Shown: positions 48,964 through 58,588, counted from the stretch's first letter. The stretch is DNA of 64,000 nt from an uncultured Prevotellaceae bacterium (GCA_947165505.1 CAMVAT010000015.1:1-64000); one strand, 5' to 3'. A program made the numbers and translations. The notes: generated by a model not told the origin, from the sequence alone.

Positions 48964-49995
48964 TCATAATATCACCCATTTACCGCCTTTATCAGGACCT
49001 TCACGTTGGATGATACCGTCCTCCTGCATTTTCTTCAGGTGCTTGGAAACGGCACTCCGGTTGATGCCGAGGGATTCGGCCATTTGGGTGGAGGTGACTT
49101 TAGCATTCTTGGCTATCATGTCGAAGATAGCTTCGCGGGTTTTCTGTCCACCTTTTCTGCCCACCTTTTCTGTTTTCTGTCCACCTTTTGTGTCCACTTC
49201 GTTGACAGACTCCTGATAAGTCGCGATTTCTTGCTGCAGGTTCTTGATGTGTTCCTGAAGCATAAACTCACGGAAGGGTTCAGTAGTATTCTGATCACGG
49301 GAATCAATCAAAGCCTGTATGTATTCGGCTTTGTCATCCTTGTTGACCTTGGTTGGCACGAGGCCATACTCGAACTGAAGGTGGTTCATGATCAAGCGAG
49401 ACATCCTGCCGTTGCCATCTACCCACGGATGGATTGTCACCAATCCGTAGTGGGCATCAAAGCTCAGCAGGTATTGCTCAATGATTTTATGTGATTCGTG
49501 TAGCGACATTCTGCGTTCATTCATTTCGGAGCAGAAATCTGCCAAACGAGTGGGTACTTTCTGAAAGTTCATGTAAGAACGGCCTCCGGCACCTGCCGTT
49601 ACATTTACCAGGCGCAAATCTCCTTTTGACGCATCAAAAGAGCCTTGCAGAGTGTTGTAGGTGCCGCCTGTGTTTTTCATGACGATGGCTGCCAACCCCT
49701 TTAGCATGACGATGGAAAAATCAGTATGACCCTTTGCCAGGCGAATGCTTTCTTCATAAGCTTTCTTCAAGTCGAGGTTCATCAGTTGCTCCTGCATGGT
49801 GCGGCCTTTGGCGGATATGCCTTCATCAAACAGCAGTTGGTTTTCTATTTCTGTCACCGTCGAACCTTCAATGGCTGTTGAGTGGGTAATGAGGGAGTAG
49901 AGATAGAATTTGTCGTAGTCTATCTGTTCCGCTATTCCGAGTCTTTTATACTCGTCAAGTACCTTTATCAGTTGCTCTTTTGTACTCATACTCAT
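48964..49995 (-). CDS. Fic family protein with C-terminal winged HTH
   Basis: Fic motif HPWVDGNGRMSR; C-terminal HTH VTSTQMAESLGINRSAVSKHLKKMQEDGIIQREG. Confidence 0.93.
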   Translation of the reverse strand: MSMSTKEQLIKVLDEYKRLGIAEQIDYDKFYLYSLITHSTAIEGSTVTEIENQLLFDEGISAKGRTMQEQLMNLDLKKAYEESIRLAKGHTDFSIVMLKGLAAIVMKNTGGTYNTLQGSFDASKGDLRLVNVTAGAGGRSYMNFQKVPTRLADFCSEMNERRMSLHESHKIIEQYLLSFDAHYGLVTIHPWVDGNGRMSRLIMNHLQFEYGLVPTKVNKDDKAEYIQALIDSRDQNTTEPFREFMLQEHIKNLQQEIATYQESVNEVDTKGGQKTEKVGRKGGQKTREAIFDMIAKNAKVTSTQMAESLGINRSAVSKHLKKMQEDGIIQREGPDKGGKWVIL

Positions 49996-50132
49996 GTCCT
50001 CTTACTTTACTGATGTTTCACATCTTTTTGATCATGATTACCTTCCTTCGGTCAGCGGGGCTACGACAAGTCTCTCAAATTCTTCGCAAACAATTTGCGT
50101 AAACCGTTTAAGGGAGGAAAACGTCTGTTATT

Positions 50133-50159
50133 CATCCGTATCATCCGTGAAATCCGTTG
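50133..50159 (-). repeat. 27-bp repeat, inverted partner of 48894
   Basis: ATCCGTATCATCCGTGAAATCCGTTGT. Confidence 0.7.
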
Positions 50160-50235
50160 TAGAAAAAAGGAATCATTTAACTCGCTGTCGCTCTTGCGGG
50201 CGGGCACGGTGACCCGCCCCAACGGCGGTGTTGTA

Positions 50236-51375
50236 TCACTTCACGAACTTCACCTTTTCGGCGTCGCGGGGTTTGGCCTCGGGCTGTTCGTCGGGATAAC
50301 CGACGGCGAGGATGTAGCACAGTTGGTATCCTTGGGGGATGTCGAGACGGTCGAGGAAGAACTTAGCCTGCGGATTGCCGGTGATGAAGCGCACGGGACC
50401 GCCCAGGCAGCAGGTGCCCAGCCCCATCGCCTGCGCCGCCAGCATCATGTTCTCGCCCAGCAGTCCGGCGTCTAACTGTCCGCTGCCGTCGGTCGGGGTG
50501 CACACGCAGATGATGTTGGGTGCATTGCGAAACATGTTTTTGAATCCCTGGTCGCGCTTCACCTGCTCGGCGTTCGCCTGCCGATACACCTCGGTGACGT
50601 CGGCGATGAGCCGTTGGTCTTCCACCACGCGCACCACCCACGGCTGGCGGTTCATGCCGCTCGGGGCGTTGATGCCGCATCGTGCGATGATCGCCAGTTT
50701 GTCATGCTCCACTGGTTTGTCGAGGTATTTGCGCACCGAGCGCCGCGCCATCATATTGCTGAGCACGGGGTTCAGTTCCATCTGTATGTCTTGCTCGATG
50801 CCGGCCACGGGCTCTGTGGGTTCGTAGCGGCGTATGACGCGTCCGTCGCGCGACACGAGAAACTTAGTGAAGTTCCACTTGATGTCGGCATTCTTATCGT
50901 AGTCGGCATCGCGCTTGCGCATCATGTCGTCCATCATCTTGCCGCGCTGGTCGGTGGTGTCGAAACCGCCGAAGCCCCGTTTCTCCTTCAGGAACGTATA
51001 GAGCGGCGCCGCCTGCGGTCCGTTGACGTCTATCTTGTCCATCTGGGCGAACTGCGTGCCGTAGTTGGCCGTGCAGAACTGCCGTATCTCTTGTATGGAG
51101 CCCGGCGCCTGCTGTCCGAACTGATTGCAGGGGAAGTCGAGTATCTCCAGTCCCTCGGCATGATACCGTTCGTAGAGTTCTTCCAGTTCTTTATACTGTG
51201 GCGTAAACCCGCACTTAGTGGCGGTATTGACGATGAGCAGCACCCGTCCGCGGTAGTCGGCCATCGACACCGTCTGTCCGTCGGCGTTCTTCACTTGGTA
51301 GTCGTAAATGCTTTGCGCCGCCGCCGACAGCACCGCCGTCAGAGTCAGCACGAGAAAGAATGTTTTTTTCATCAT
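50236..51375 (-). CDS. exported glutathione peroxidase-nitroreductase fusion protein
   Basis: Signal peptide; GPx NTATKCGFTPQYKELEELYERY...FPCNQFGQQAPG; nitroreductase ARRSVRKYLDKPVEHDKLAIIARCGINAPSGMNRQPWVVRVV. Confidence 0.9.
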   Translation of the reverse strand: MMKKTFFLVLTLTAVLSAAAQSIYDYQVKNADGQTVSMADYRGRVLLIVNTATKCGFTPQYKELEELYERYHAEGLEILDFPCNQFGQQAPGSIQEIRQFCTANYGTQFAQMDKIDVNGPQAAPLYTFLKEKRGFGGFDTTDQRGKMMDDMMRKRDADYDKNADIKWNFTKFLVSRDGRVIRRYEPTEPVAGIEQDIQMELNPVLSNMMARRSVRKYLDKPVEHDKLAIIARCGINAPSGMNRQPWVVRVVEDQRLIADVTEVYRQANAEQVKRDQGFKNMFRNAPNIICVCTPTDGSGQLDAGLLGENMMLAAQAMGLGTCCLGGPVRFITGNPQAKFFLDRLDIPQGYQLCYILAVGYPDEQPEAKPRDAEKVKFVK

Positions 51376-51416
51376 AACGTTTGAAATGTAATTTTTGGAA
51401 ACACATTCATTTCAGT

Positions 51417-52001
51417 TCACCTGATTCCCACCATTTTGTGCATTTGCAGCGAGAGCCTCCACTGCGGATGCTGCTTGATGTATTCGATGCAGCGTGCGGT
51501 GATGTCTTGGTTGCGCCGGGCATCGCCCGTGTCGCAGGGTTGCAGGAAATAATGGTCGGCAGTGATGCCGCAGGCGGGGTCGCCGGCGGGCGGCTGTTCG
51601 CCGAACACCGTCTTCACCTCGTTGGCACGCGTCAGCACGGGGATGCCCGCCCGTCCCACGAAGTCAGACTTGGGACTCACCGTCACCCAGTCCACCGTAT
51701 CGGGCAGAGGCAGCGTGCCGTTGGTCTCCACCGCCACCTCCTTGCCTGCTTGGTGCAGCAGCGACACGAGCGTGGGGGTGAGTTGCAGGGCTGGTTCGCC
51801 GCCGGTCACCACCACCCATGTGGCGGGAAAGGCCGCGACGGCCTGCGCCACCTGCTCCTCGCTCATCTCGGTGAAGGGCTGGTGGTCGGTGTCGCAAAAC
51901 GGGCACGCCAGATTGCACCCCGACAGGCGCACGAAGACCGCCGCCCGTCCGGTGTGGAAGCCTTCGCCCTGTAGCGAGTAGAAAATCTCGTTGACCCTCA
52001 T
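51417..52001 (-). CDS. queE: 7-carboxy-7-deazaguanine synthase (radical SAM)
   Basis: FYSLQGEGFHTGRAAVFVRLSGCNLACPFCDTDH (CxxxCxxC); ORF track start at 52091 extends into queD. Confidence 0.93.
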   Translation of the reverse strand: MRVNEIFYSLQGEGFHTGRAAVFVRLSGCNLACPFCDTDHQPFTEMSEEQVAQAVAAFPATWVVVTGGEPALQLTPTLVSLLHQAGKEVAVETNGTLPLPDTVDWVTVSPKSDFVGRAGIPVLTRANEVKTVFGEQPPAGDPACGITADHYFLQPCDTGDARRNQDITARCIEYIKQHPQWRLSLQMHKMVGIR

Positions 52002-52339
52002 TCGTCGTCGTCTTTTTCGTAGATGGCGATATTGCCGGCGCTCTCCTCCACCACTACCTTCCAGCAGGTGTCTATCTGGTCGCACACCCACTTGGCCAGG
52101 TTCTCGGCTGTGGGGTTGAAGGGCAGCAGTTCGTTGAGGTTGCCATGGTCCAGATAGCCATGCACCCGCCGTTTGATGTCAGAGAAATCGACCACCATGC
52201 CATCAGCATTCAACTGCTTGGCCTTGCAATACACGGTGATGGTCCAGTTATGGCCGTGCGGCCGAGAACATTTGCTGGGATACGACAGCGTGAGGTTGTG
52301 GCACCCGGCAATCTCCATTTTTTTGATTACGTGGTACAT
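51998..52339 (-). CDS. queD: 6-carboxy-5,6,7,8-tetrahydropterin synthase
   Basis: HNLTLSYPSKCSRPHGHNWTITVYC; VVDFSDIKR; LDHGNLN; start chosen at MYHVIKKMEI. Confidence 0.92.
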   Translation of the reverse strand: MYHVIKKMEIAGCHNLTLSYPSKCSRPHGHNWTITVYCKAKQLNADGMVVDFSDIKRRVHGYLDHGNLNELLPFNPTAENLAKWVCDQIDTCWKVVVEESAGNIAIYEKDDDE

Positions 52340-52464
52340 CGTATTTTTATATCTTGTTTCAGCTGCAAAATTAGTGAAAAAAGCCCATATTGCCACAGAA
52401 AAGGGTGACAATATGCCTTTTTTGCATTTTTTTTGCAGAAAGAGCGAAAATTTCCGCGAAAAAA

Positions 52465-52495
52465 TTTGGAAGTTAAAAAAAATGACGTACCTTTG
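52465..52495 (+). promoter_or_regulatory. orphan promoter, consensus match
   Basis: TTTG-N19-TACCTTTG; no convincing ORF downstream. Confidence 0.65.
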
Positions 52496-52566
52496 CAACA
52501 GAATTTAATTCTACTACAAAATTTGAACCCTCCAGGGGAGGTCCCCCTCCCCAACCTCAATCCCCA

Positions 52567-52597
52567 GGGGCGGCTTCGGCCGCCCCTCCCTCTTTTT
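52567..52597 (+). terminator. GC-rich hairpin with trailing T-run ~70 nt after orphan promoter
   Basis: GGGGCGGC-TTCG-GCCGCCCC-TCCCTCTTTTT. Confidence 0.55.
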
Positions 52598-52814
52598 ATA
52601 TGGGCCAATAGACCCAGCCCCCCCCGACCAGCAGACCAACCCAGCAGACCCACCCCTACCCCTTGACCAGCAGATCCACCCCCTGCCCCTCCCTTGTAGG
52701 GAGGGGAGTAGTTAGTTTGGGGGCAGGGGGCTGGAGAATAGTTTTGGGGCAGAGAACAAGGGACTTTTACTTTGAACATTGAACGCTGGGGTTGGTTATT
52801 ACCTCACCGCGCAT

Positions 52815-52890
52815 GTAGGGACAGGGCGTGCCCTGTCCGCTATTAGGTTGTGTAATCCTTGATGGCGGACAGGGCACGCCCTGTCCCTAC
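52815..52890. repeat. REPIN-like inverted pair of GGACAGGGC palindromes
   Basis: TAGGGACAGGGCGTGCCCTGTCCGC ... GCGGACAGGGCACGCCCTGTCCCTA. Confidence 0.8.
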
Positions 52891-52944
52891 TTCCTATCAC
52901 AATAACTATAGTCCAAACTCCCCAATAGACCCCTCAACCCTCAA

Positions 52945-53035
52945 CCATGGAAGAGCACTAAACACTGTACACTAAACACTGTACACTAAACACTAAACAC
53001 TGTACACTAAACACTGTACACTAAACACTAAACAA
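52945..53035 (+). repeat. CACTAAACACTGTACACTAAACACT tandem tract
   Basis: Repeated ACTAAACACTGTAC units. Confidence 0.85.
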
Positions 53036-53063
53036 ACAGGTGGTGCACGGTCATGTACCACGC

Positions 53064-53238
53064 TGTAGGGGCGGGTCACCGTGCCCGCCCGCACGGCCCG
53101 GCGGGCCGTTCATTTGTAAAAATTGAAAGCGATTTGTAAGATTTCCCGCAGCAGGCGGCGATGATGTTCGCCCGCTTCATATCATGTTTTAACTCGCTGA
53201 CGCTCGTGCGGGCGGGCACAGTGACCCGCCCCTACGAA
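53064..53238. repeat. REPIN-like inverted pair of GGGCGGGTCACCGTGCCCGCCC elements
   Basis: GTAGGGGCGGGTCACCGTGCCCGCCCGCACG ... CGTGCGGGCGGGCACAGTGACCCGCCCCTAC. Confidence 0.8.
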
Positions 53239-53285
53239 AGCGGATCCACCCCCGGACCCTTGCCTCAAAGCATATCTCTAACCTC

Positions 53286-54317
53286 TCACCTCTTACCTCT
53301 TACCTCTAAGAAAACCATCTCTACCAACCGCGGCACGGCATAGCTGTCGAGTTCCTCCTCGGCTATCCAGACATAACCGGCGGGCAACGCGGGCCGGCTG
53401 TCGGGCTCCCACAGGTAGAAATCAGCCATCAGGATACGGTGCGTGAGCACATGCTTCACATCTTTCTTTATCAGGCGTGGTGGAGCCGTTAATTGCAGGA
53501 GTGCAGACAACTCTCTTGCCGCCTGCTCCCCGACCCCGGTCTCATAGCAAACAGGTTCCCACAGTCCCTGCCAGATGTCGCCCGGTCCTCGCCGGCGGAG
53601 GGCGGTCATGCCGTGGCAGCGTACATAGATGTAAGTGATATGCCGCGTCTGCATCTTCACCTTGCGTTCCTTCACGGGCAACAGCCCCACCCTGCCCTCT
53701 CGCCACGCCACACAGGCCTCGGCCAGCGGACAGTCGGCACAACGTGGCGACTGCGGTGTGCACCATGTGGCACCGAAGTCCATCACCGCTTGGTTGTAGT
53801 CGGCGGCGCGGTCGCGCGGCAGCAGTTGTGCCGCAAGGGCAGCAAACACCTTCTTCCCCTCGGTAGAGTTGATGGGCGTCTCGATGCCGAAATAACGTGC
53901 CATCACGCGGTAGGCATTGCCATCGACGGCAGCCGCGGGCTGTCCGAAGGCAAACGAGGCGACGGCAGCTGCCGTGTAGTCGCCCACGCCCTTGAGCGAG
54001 CGTATGCCCTCGAGCGTGGTTGGAAAACCGCCTCGTTCCACAATCTGCCGCGCCGCCGCATGCAGGTGCCGTGCCCGGCTGTAGTAACCCAGGCCCTGCC
54101 ACAAGCGCAGCACCTCGTCTTCGCTGGCAGCAGCCAGCGCCTCGACTGTAGGAAAGCGCTGCATGAAACGCTCCCAGTAGGCCATGCCCTGCTGTATGCG
54201 TGTCTGTTGCAGGATCACCTCGCTCAACCAGATGGGATAAGGGTCGCGCGTCTCCCGCCACGGCAGTGTCCGGCCATGGTGTTCATACCATTTTAATAAT
54301 TCGACGGTAAAGTCCAT
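53286..54317 (-). CDS. mutY: A/G-specific adenine glycosylase
   Basis: LPWRETRDPYPIWLSEVILQQTRIQQG; LKGVGDYTAAAVASFAFGQPAAAVDGN; 4Fe-4S cysteines near CTPQSPRCADCPLAEAC. Confidence 0.95.
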   Translation of the reverse strand: MDFTVELLKWYEHHGRTLPWRETRDPYPIWLSEVILQQTRIQQGMAYWERFMQRFPTVEALAAASEDEVLRLWQGLGYYSRARHLHAAARQIVERGGFPTTLEGIRSLKGVGDYTAAAVASFAFGQPAAAVDGNAYRVMARYFGIETPINSTEGKKVFAALAAQLLPRDRAADYNQAVMDFGATWCTPQSPRCADCPLAEACVAWREGRVGLLPVKERKVKMQTRHITYIYVRCHGMTALRRRGPGDIWQGLWEPVCYETGVGEQAARELSALLQLTAPPRLIKKDVKHVLTHRILMADFYLWEPDSRPALPAGYVWIAEEELDSYAVPRLVEMVFLEVRGKR

Positions 54318-54553
54318 TTTCAGCCTATAGGTTCTGGTGCTCTAAACTTCAAAACAGTCCACAAAATTACGCAAAAGCGACCACAGATGCAAATAAAACC
54401 TGGTTTTATTTGCCTAACCGAGTGAAAACATCACCGAATACCCGTCAGGCCATCCACTGATACAGCTGCCTGGCACACAAACGTGCAGATTTACACAGAT
54501 TTAGCCGCCACAAGCTCGGAATAGCCATATCCGAATCCCCCTCATCATCATGG

Positions 54554-54694
54554 GAGGGTGTGTCAAGACACTTGGATTTCTCCTCGACAACGGATTTCGC
54601 GGATTTCACGGATTTACAACTTGCTGATTATCAGCAACAACTAACATCTGTGAAATCCGCGAAATCCGTTGTTTATTTAACATGATACACCCTC
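54554..54694. repeat. MITE-like repeat copy 3, 141 bp
   Basis: Same length and core as the 12540-12680 copy; TIRs GAGGGTGTGTCA/TGATACACCCTC. Confidence 0.85.
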
Positions 54695-54725
54695 CCTTTA
54701 TGACAGACGGAGACTCATCAAATAA

Positions 54726-55829
54726 TCAAAACGAACCAATCATCCGTACCACCGTCTGTCTGATATTGCGCTGTGCCACCTCGGGGCGCATGGCCTCGGC
54801 CAGCGAGATGCCGGGAGGATTGATGCACTCAGCCCGGGCGAAACCGGCACTGAGCAATGCGTCGCGGTCGCTGATGCGGCCTGCAATCAAGGCTACGGGC
54901 GCACCATTAGCGTGATTCAGAATACCCATCGGCAACTTACCCATCATCGTCTGGCGGTCGGCAGAGCCCTCGCCGGTGATGATCAGGTCGGCACCTTCGG
55001 CCAATACGCTGAAACGGACGGTGTCGAGCAACAGCTGTATGCCCGACATGCACGTCGCATCAAGGTATTGCAAGAAAGCATAGCCAAGACCGCCGGCGGC
55101 TCCGGCACCCGCCATCGCAGAGCGGTCGAAACCGAAATGACGGGCTGAGATGTCGGCGAACCTCCGTGCCCGCTCGTCGAGCCTGACGACCATTTCGGGG
55201 GTTGCCCCCTTCTGCGGCGCGAACACGCATGCGGCCCCGTCGTCACCATACAAGGGGTTGCGAACATCCGAGGCGATGGTGACACTGACAGACCGCAACT
55301 CCCCGATATCATCCCAAATGCCATCCGGGGCGAAAGCGTCTTTCAGGGCGCGCAGCATCCCCATGCCCGCATCGCTGGTGGCACTGCCGCCAAGACCCAC
55401 GATGAGATGCCTTGCCCCCCGCCTCACGGCATCGGCCACCAGCTGCCCCGTGCCGTAGCTCGTGGCCACCAGCGGATTGCGCTCGCCGTCGGCCAGTAAG
55501 GTCAGTCCGCTGGCACGTGCCGTCTCTATCACCGCCGTAGAGCCCTGCAGCAGGTATGCCGCCGTGACGGGCCGCATCAGCGGGTCGCGCACCACCACCT
55601 CGACGGTCTCGCCGCCGATGGCTGCACGGTAAGCCTCGAGAAAGCCCTCACCGCCGTCGCTCACCGGCACCTGCACCACCTCAGCGCCAGGGCAAACGCT
55701 CCTGACGCCCTCGGCCGCCGCCATGTTGGCCTCCACCGAACTCAGACAGCCCTTCAGCGAATCTATCGCTATGACAATTTTCCTATAAACACGATTATCC
55801 ATCAGCCTTCTATTTTTTTCTTTGTGCAA
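54726..55829 (-). CDS. glycerate kinase
   Basis: IAIDSLKGCLSSVEAN; VPVSDGGEGF; GLGGSATSDAGMGML; ITGEGSADRQTMMGK. Confidence 0.94.
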   Translation of the reverse strand: MHKEKNRRLMDNRVYRKIVIAIDSLKGCLSSVEANMAAAEGVRSVCPGAEVVQVPVSDGGEGFLEAYRAAIGGETVEVVVRDPLMRPVTAAYLLQGSTAVIETARASGLTLLADGERNPLVATSYGTGQLVADAVRRGARHLIVGLGGSATSDAGMGMLRALKDAFAPDGIWDDIGELRSVSVTIASDVRNPLYGDDGAACVFAPQKGATPEMVVRLDERARRFADISARHFGFDRSAMAGAGAAGGLGYAFLQYLDATCMSGIQLLLDTVRFSVLAEGADLIITGEGSADRQTMMGKLPMGILNHANGAPVALIAGRISDRDALLSAGFARAECINPPGISLAEAMRPEVAQRNIRQTVVRMIGSF

Positions 55830-55995
55830 AGATAGTCATTTTTCTGCAAATCAAGCTCTTTTTTCAAAAACAAGCTTTCTACAACTTTTCCTTATAAATA
55901 AGTGTGGAATAAAAATAAAATGCGTACCTTTGCCGCCGGAAAATTACACTTTGGCATTTAATCTTACACAATTATCACAAAACGTAACCAAAACT

Positions 55996-57297
55996 ATGAT
56001 TTGGAATGAGAACATAGAATGTATGGACCGCGAGCAACTGCGCGAAATACAAAGCAGCCGACTGGTCAAGATGGCCGAGTATGTGTATCACAACACCCCC
56101 TTCTACAGGAAGAAATTCCACGAGATGGGGCTGGAGCCGGGCGACATCCGCAGCATCGACGACATCGTGAAACTGCCCTTCACCGACAAACTCGACCTGC
56201 GCGACAACTACCCCTTCGGTCTGGCCGCCGTGCCCATGAGTCAGATTGTGCGCATACACGCCTCGTCGGGCACCACCGGCAAACCCGTCGTGGTGCTGTA
56301 CACCCGCAAAGACCTGGCCATGTGGGCCGAGGCTATCTCACGCGCCTTCACCGCCTACGGGGCTACCAAAGATGATATTTTCCAAGTGTCTTACGGCTAC
56401 GGACTGTTCACTGGCGGTCTGGGCGCACACGACGGTGCCACCAACATCGGCGCCAGCGTCATCCCCATGTCGTCGGGCAACACACAGAAGCAGATCACGC
56501 TGATGCACGACTTCGGAGCCACCGTGCTCTGCTGCACACCCTCGTATGCCATGTTTCTGGGCGAAGCCATGCGCGAGTGCGAATGGCCGCGGCGCGACTT
56601 CAAGTTGCGCGTGGGTGCCTTCGGCGCCGAGCCCTGGACCGAGGAGATGCGCGGCAAACTGGAGTCGCTCATGGGCATCAAGGCCTACGACATCTACGGA
56701 CTGAGCGAGGTGGCCGGACCGGGTGTGGGCTACGAATGCGAATGCCAGAACGGCACCCACCTCAACGAAGACTATTTCTATCCCGAAATCGTCGATCCGA
56801 AGACGGGGCAACCACTGCCCGAAGGCACGCTCGGCGAACTCACCTTCACACACCTCACCAAAGAGGGCATGCCCCTGCTGCGCTACCGCACACACGACCT
56901 GACAGCCCTGCACTACGAGAAATGCGAGTGCGGACGCACGCTGGTGCGCATGGACCGCATCCTGGGCCGCTGCGACGATATGCTCATCATCCGCGGCGTC
57001 AATGTGTTCCCGTCGCAGATCGAGGCTGTCATCCTCAGTCTGCCTGAGTTCGAGCCACACTTCATGTTGACCGTGGACCGCGTAAACAACACCGACACCA
57101 GCGAATTGAGAGTGGAGGTGAAAGAAGAATACTTCACCGATGCCATGTCAGAGATGGTGGGCTTGCAGAAGAAACTGGAAGGCGAACTGCGCAGCGTTAT
57201 CGGTCTCGGCTTCAAGGTCCGTCTGGTAGAGCCGAAAGGCATCGAGCGCTCCACCGGCAAAGCCCGCCGCGTGATTGACAAGCGAGTGCTGAAATAA
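55996..57297 (+). CDS. phenylacetate-CoA ligase family protein
   Basis: HASSGTTGKPVVVLYTRKD; YDIYGLSEVAGPGVGYEC; RVNVFPSQIEAVIL-like C-terminus; promoter TACCTTTG near 55925. Confidence 0.94.
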   Translation: MIWNENIECMDREQLREIQSSRLVKMAEYVYHNTPFYRKKFHEMGLEPGDIRSIDDIVKLPFTDKLDLRDNYPFGLAAVPMSQIVRIHASSGTTGKPVVVLYTRKDLAMWAEAISRAFTAYGATKDDIFQVSYGYGLFTGGLGAHDGATNIGASVIPMSSGNTQKQITLMHDFGATVLCCTPSYAMFLGEAMRECEWPRRDFKLRVGAFGAEPWTEEMRGKLESLMGIKAYDIYGLSEVAGPGVGYECECQNGTHLNEDYFYPEIVDPKTGQPLPEGTLGELTFTHLTKEGMPLLRYRTHDLTALHYEKCECGRTLVRMDRILGRCDDMLIIRGVNVFPSQIEAVILSLPEFEPHFMLTVDRVNNTDTSELRVEVKEEYFTDAMSEMVGLQKKLEGELRSVIGLGFKVRLVEPKGIERSTGKARRVIDKRVLK

Positions 57298-57328
57298 TCC
57301 ACAATTGACTATTCACATCAACTATAAC

Positions 57329-58450
57329 ATGAGAGCGATGAATAACACGAGAGCGATGAAACTATGGCTGCTGGCCGCCCTGCTTTTTTTCACGGGCATG
57401 GCAAACGCGCAAAAGATTACGGTGACAGACACTGACGGCAATCCCGTGCCTTACGCTTCTGTCATGACTCAAGATGCCAAGTTCGTGGGTATCACCGACC
57501 TCAATGGTGTGTTGGCCGATGCGAAAGGCAACAAGCAATTAAGCATCACCCATGTGGCCTATAAGACCAAAGAGGTGGATGTGACCACCCTCGCCGACGG
57601 CCGTGTCACCCTCGAGGACTCCGACTTCGGACTGGAAGAGATTACTGTCTCTCCCAAACCGTTCGTCTATGTTCAGACCTACTACCGTTGTATCTTCTAT
57701 GATGAGACGGACGGGGTGAAGTACTACCGTGCCGGACTGACCGACAATGTGATTGACCGGCAGAAGAAAGAAAACAAAGCCAAGACCCGGCACATCTCAA
57801 AAGCCTTCATCGGTATCGTTAAAACCCTGTTGAATATGTTGGCAGGAAGTGCGATTGACAATCAAAGCCAAATAAGGACAAATAGGTTTGAGAAATCGCT
57901 CATCAGACACGGAAAAGAGGTGGGTCTGACCATCACGGAAGAATCACCGAACAAGAAAATCATACGTGACACCTTTGGTATCGTCGGTCAAATCATAGAT
58001 GACAAGGAGGCCGGACAGCGTCACTTCGCCTACGACAGCCACTTAATACACAAGCACAAAGTGCAGGCAGGAGGCAACGAAAAGAAGATTAAGAAGTTAG
58101 AGGCACGCGACGAGAAAAAGAAGAACCGCAAGGATGCCGACTTCACCATCTACCAGATTGACGAGGACGGCAACTACCTGCCTGAAGATTTCGTCATGCA
58201 GCAATATCTGAGCGATTACGACGAAGTGGAAAAGGACGGTTCGCTGACACACAACTTCATGCTTGTGCAGGTGTTTTCCATCGAGCGCGCTTATGCGACC
58301 AAAGACGAGGTCAAACAGATTAAGAAAGACAACAAGTTGGAAAAATCGTACGAGGCCATCCAACAATTTGAGCGTCAAAACAAGATCCCCGACCTGCCCG
58401 AGGCTGTTCAGCAAAAGCTCAACGAGCTGTGGAAAATTGATAAAGACTGA
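57329..58450 (+). CDS. hypothetical protein with N-terminal carboxypeptidase-regulatory-like domain
   Basis: Signal peptide; ITVTDTDGNPVPYASVMTQDAKFVGITDLNGV...LEEITVSP. Confidence 0.75.
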   Translation: MRAMNNTRAMKLWLLAALLFFTGMANAQKITVTDTDGNPVPYASVMTQDAKFVGITDLNGVLADAKGNKQLSITHVAYKTKEVDVTTLADGRVTLEDSDFGLEEITVSPKPFVYVQTYYRCIFYDETDGVKYYRAGLTDNVIDRQKKENKAKTRHISKAFIGIVKTLLNMLAGSAIDNQSQIRTNRFEKSLIRHGKEVGLTITEESPNKKIIRDTFGIVGQIIDDKEAGQRHFAYDSHLIHKHKVQAGGNEKKIKKLEARDEKKKNRKDADFTIYQIDEDGNYLPEDFVMQQYLSDYDEVEKDGSLTHNFMLVQVFSIERAYATKDEVKQIKKDNKLEKSYEAIQQFERQNKIPDLPEAVQQKLNELWKIDKD

Positions 58451-58461
58451 CGCCAATCTTA

Positions 58462-58588
58462 TTTAGACATAGGAACATAGGGACATATTTCTGCCCCTAT
58501 GTTTTTTTGTCCCTATTTTTTGTCCCTATTTTTTGTCCCTATGTTCCTTTGTCTAAAAAAACTATGTCCCTATGTTCCTATGTCTAAA
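58462..58588. repeat. 26-bp perfect inverted repeat enclosing GTCCCTATTTTTT tandem units
   Basis: TTTAGACATAGGAACATAGGGACATA (58462-58487) / TATGTCCCTATGTTCCTATGTCTAAA (58563-58588). Confidence 0.85.

Noticed and set aside
48964-49995. Fic protein as a toxin of a toxin-antitoxin pair
   Set aside because: No adjacent antitoxin-sized gene; its own HTH domain suggests a single-gene Fic-HTH protein
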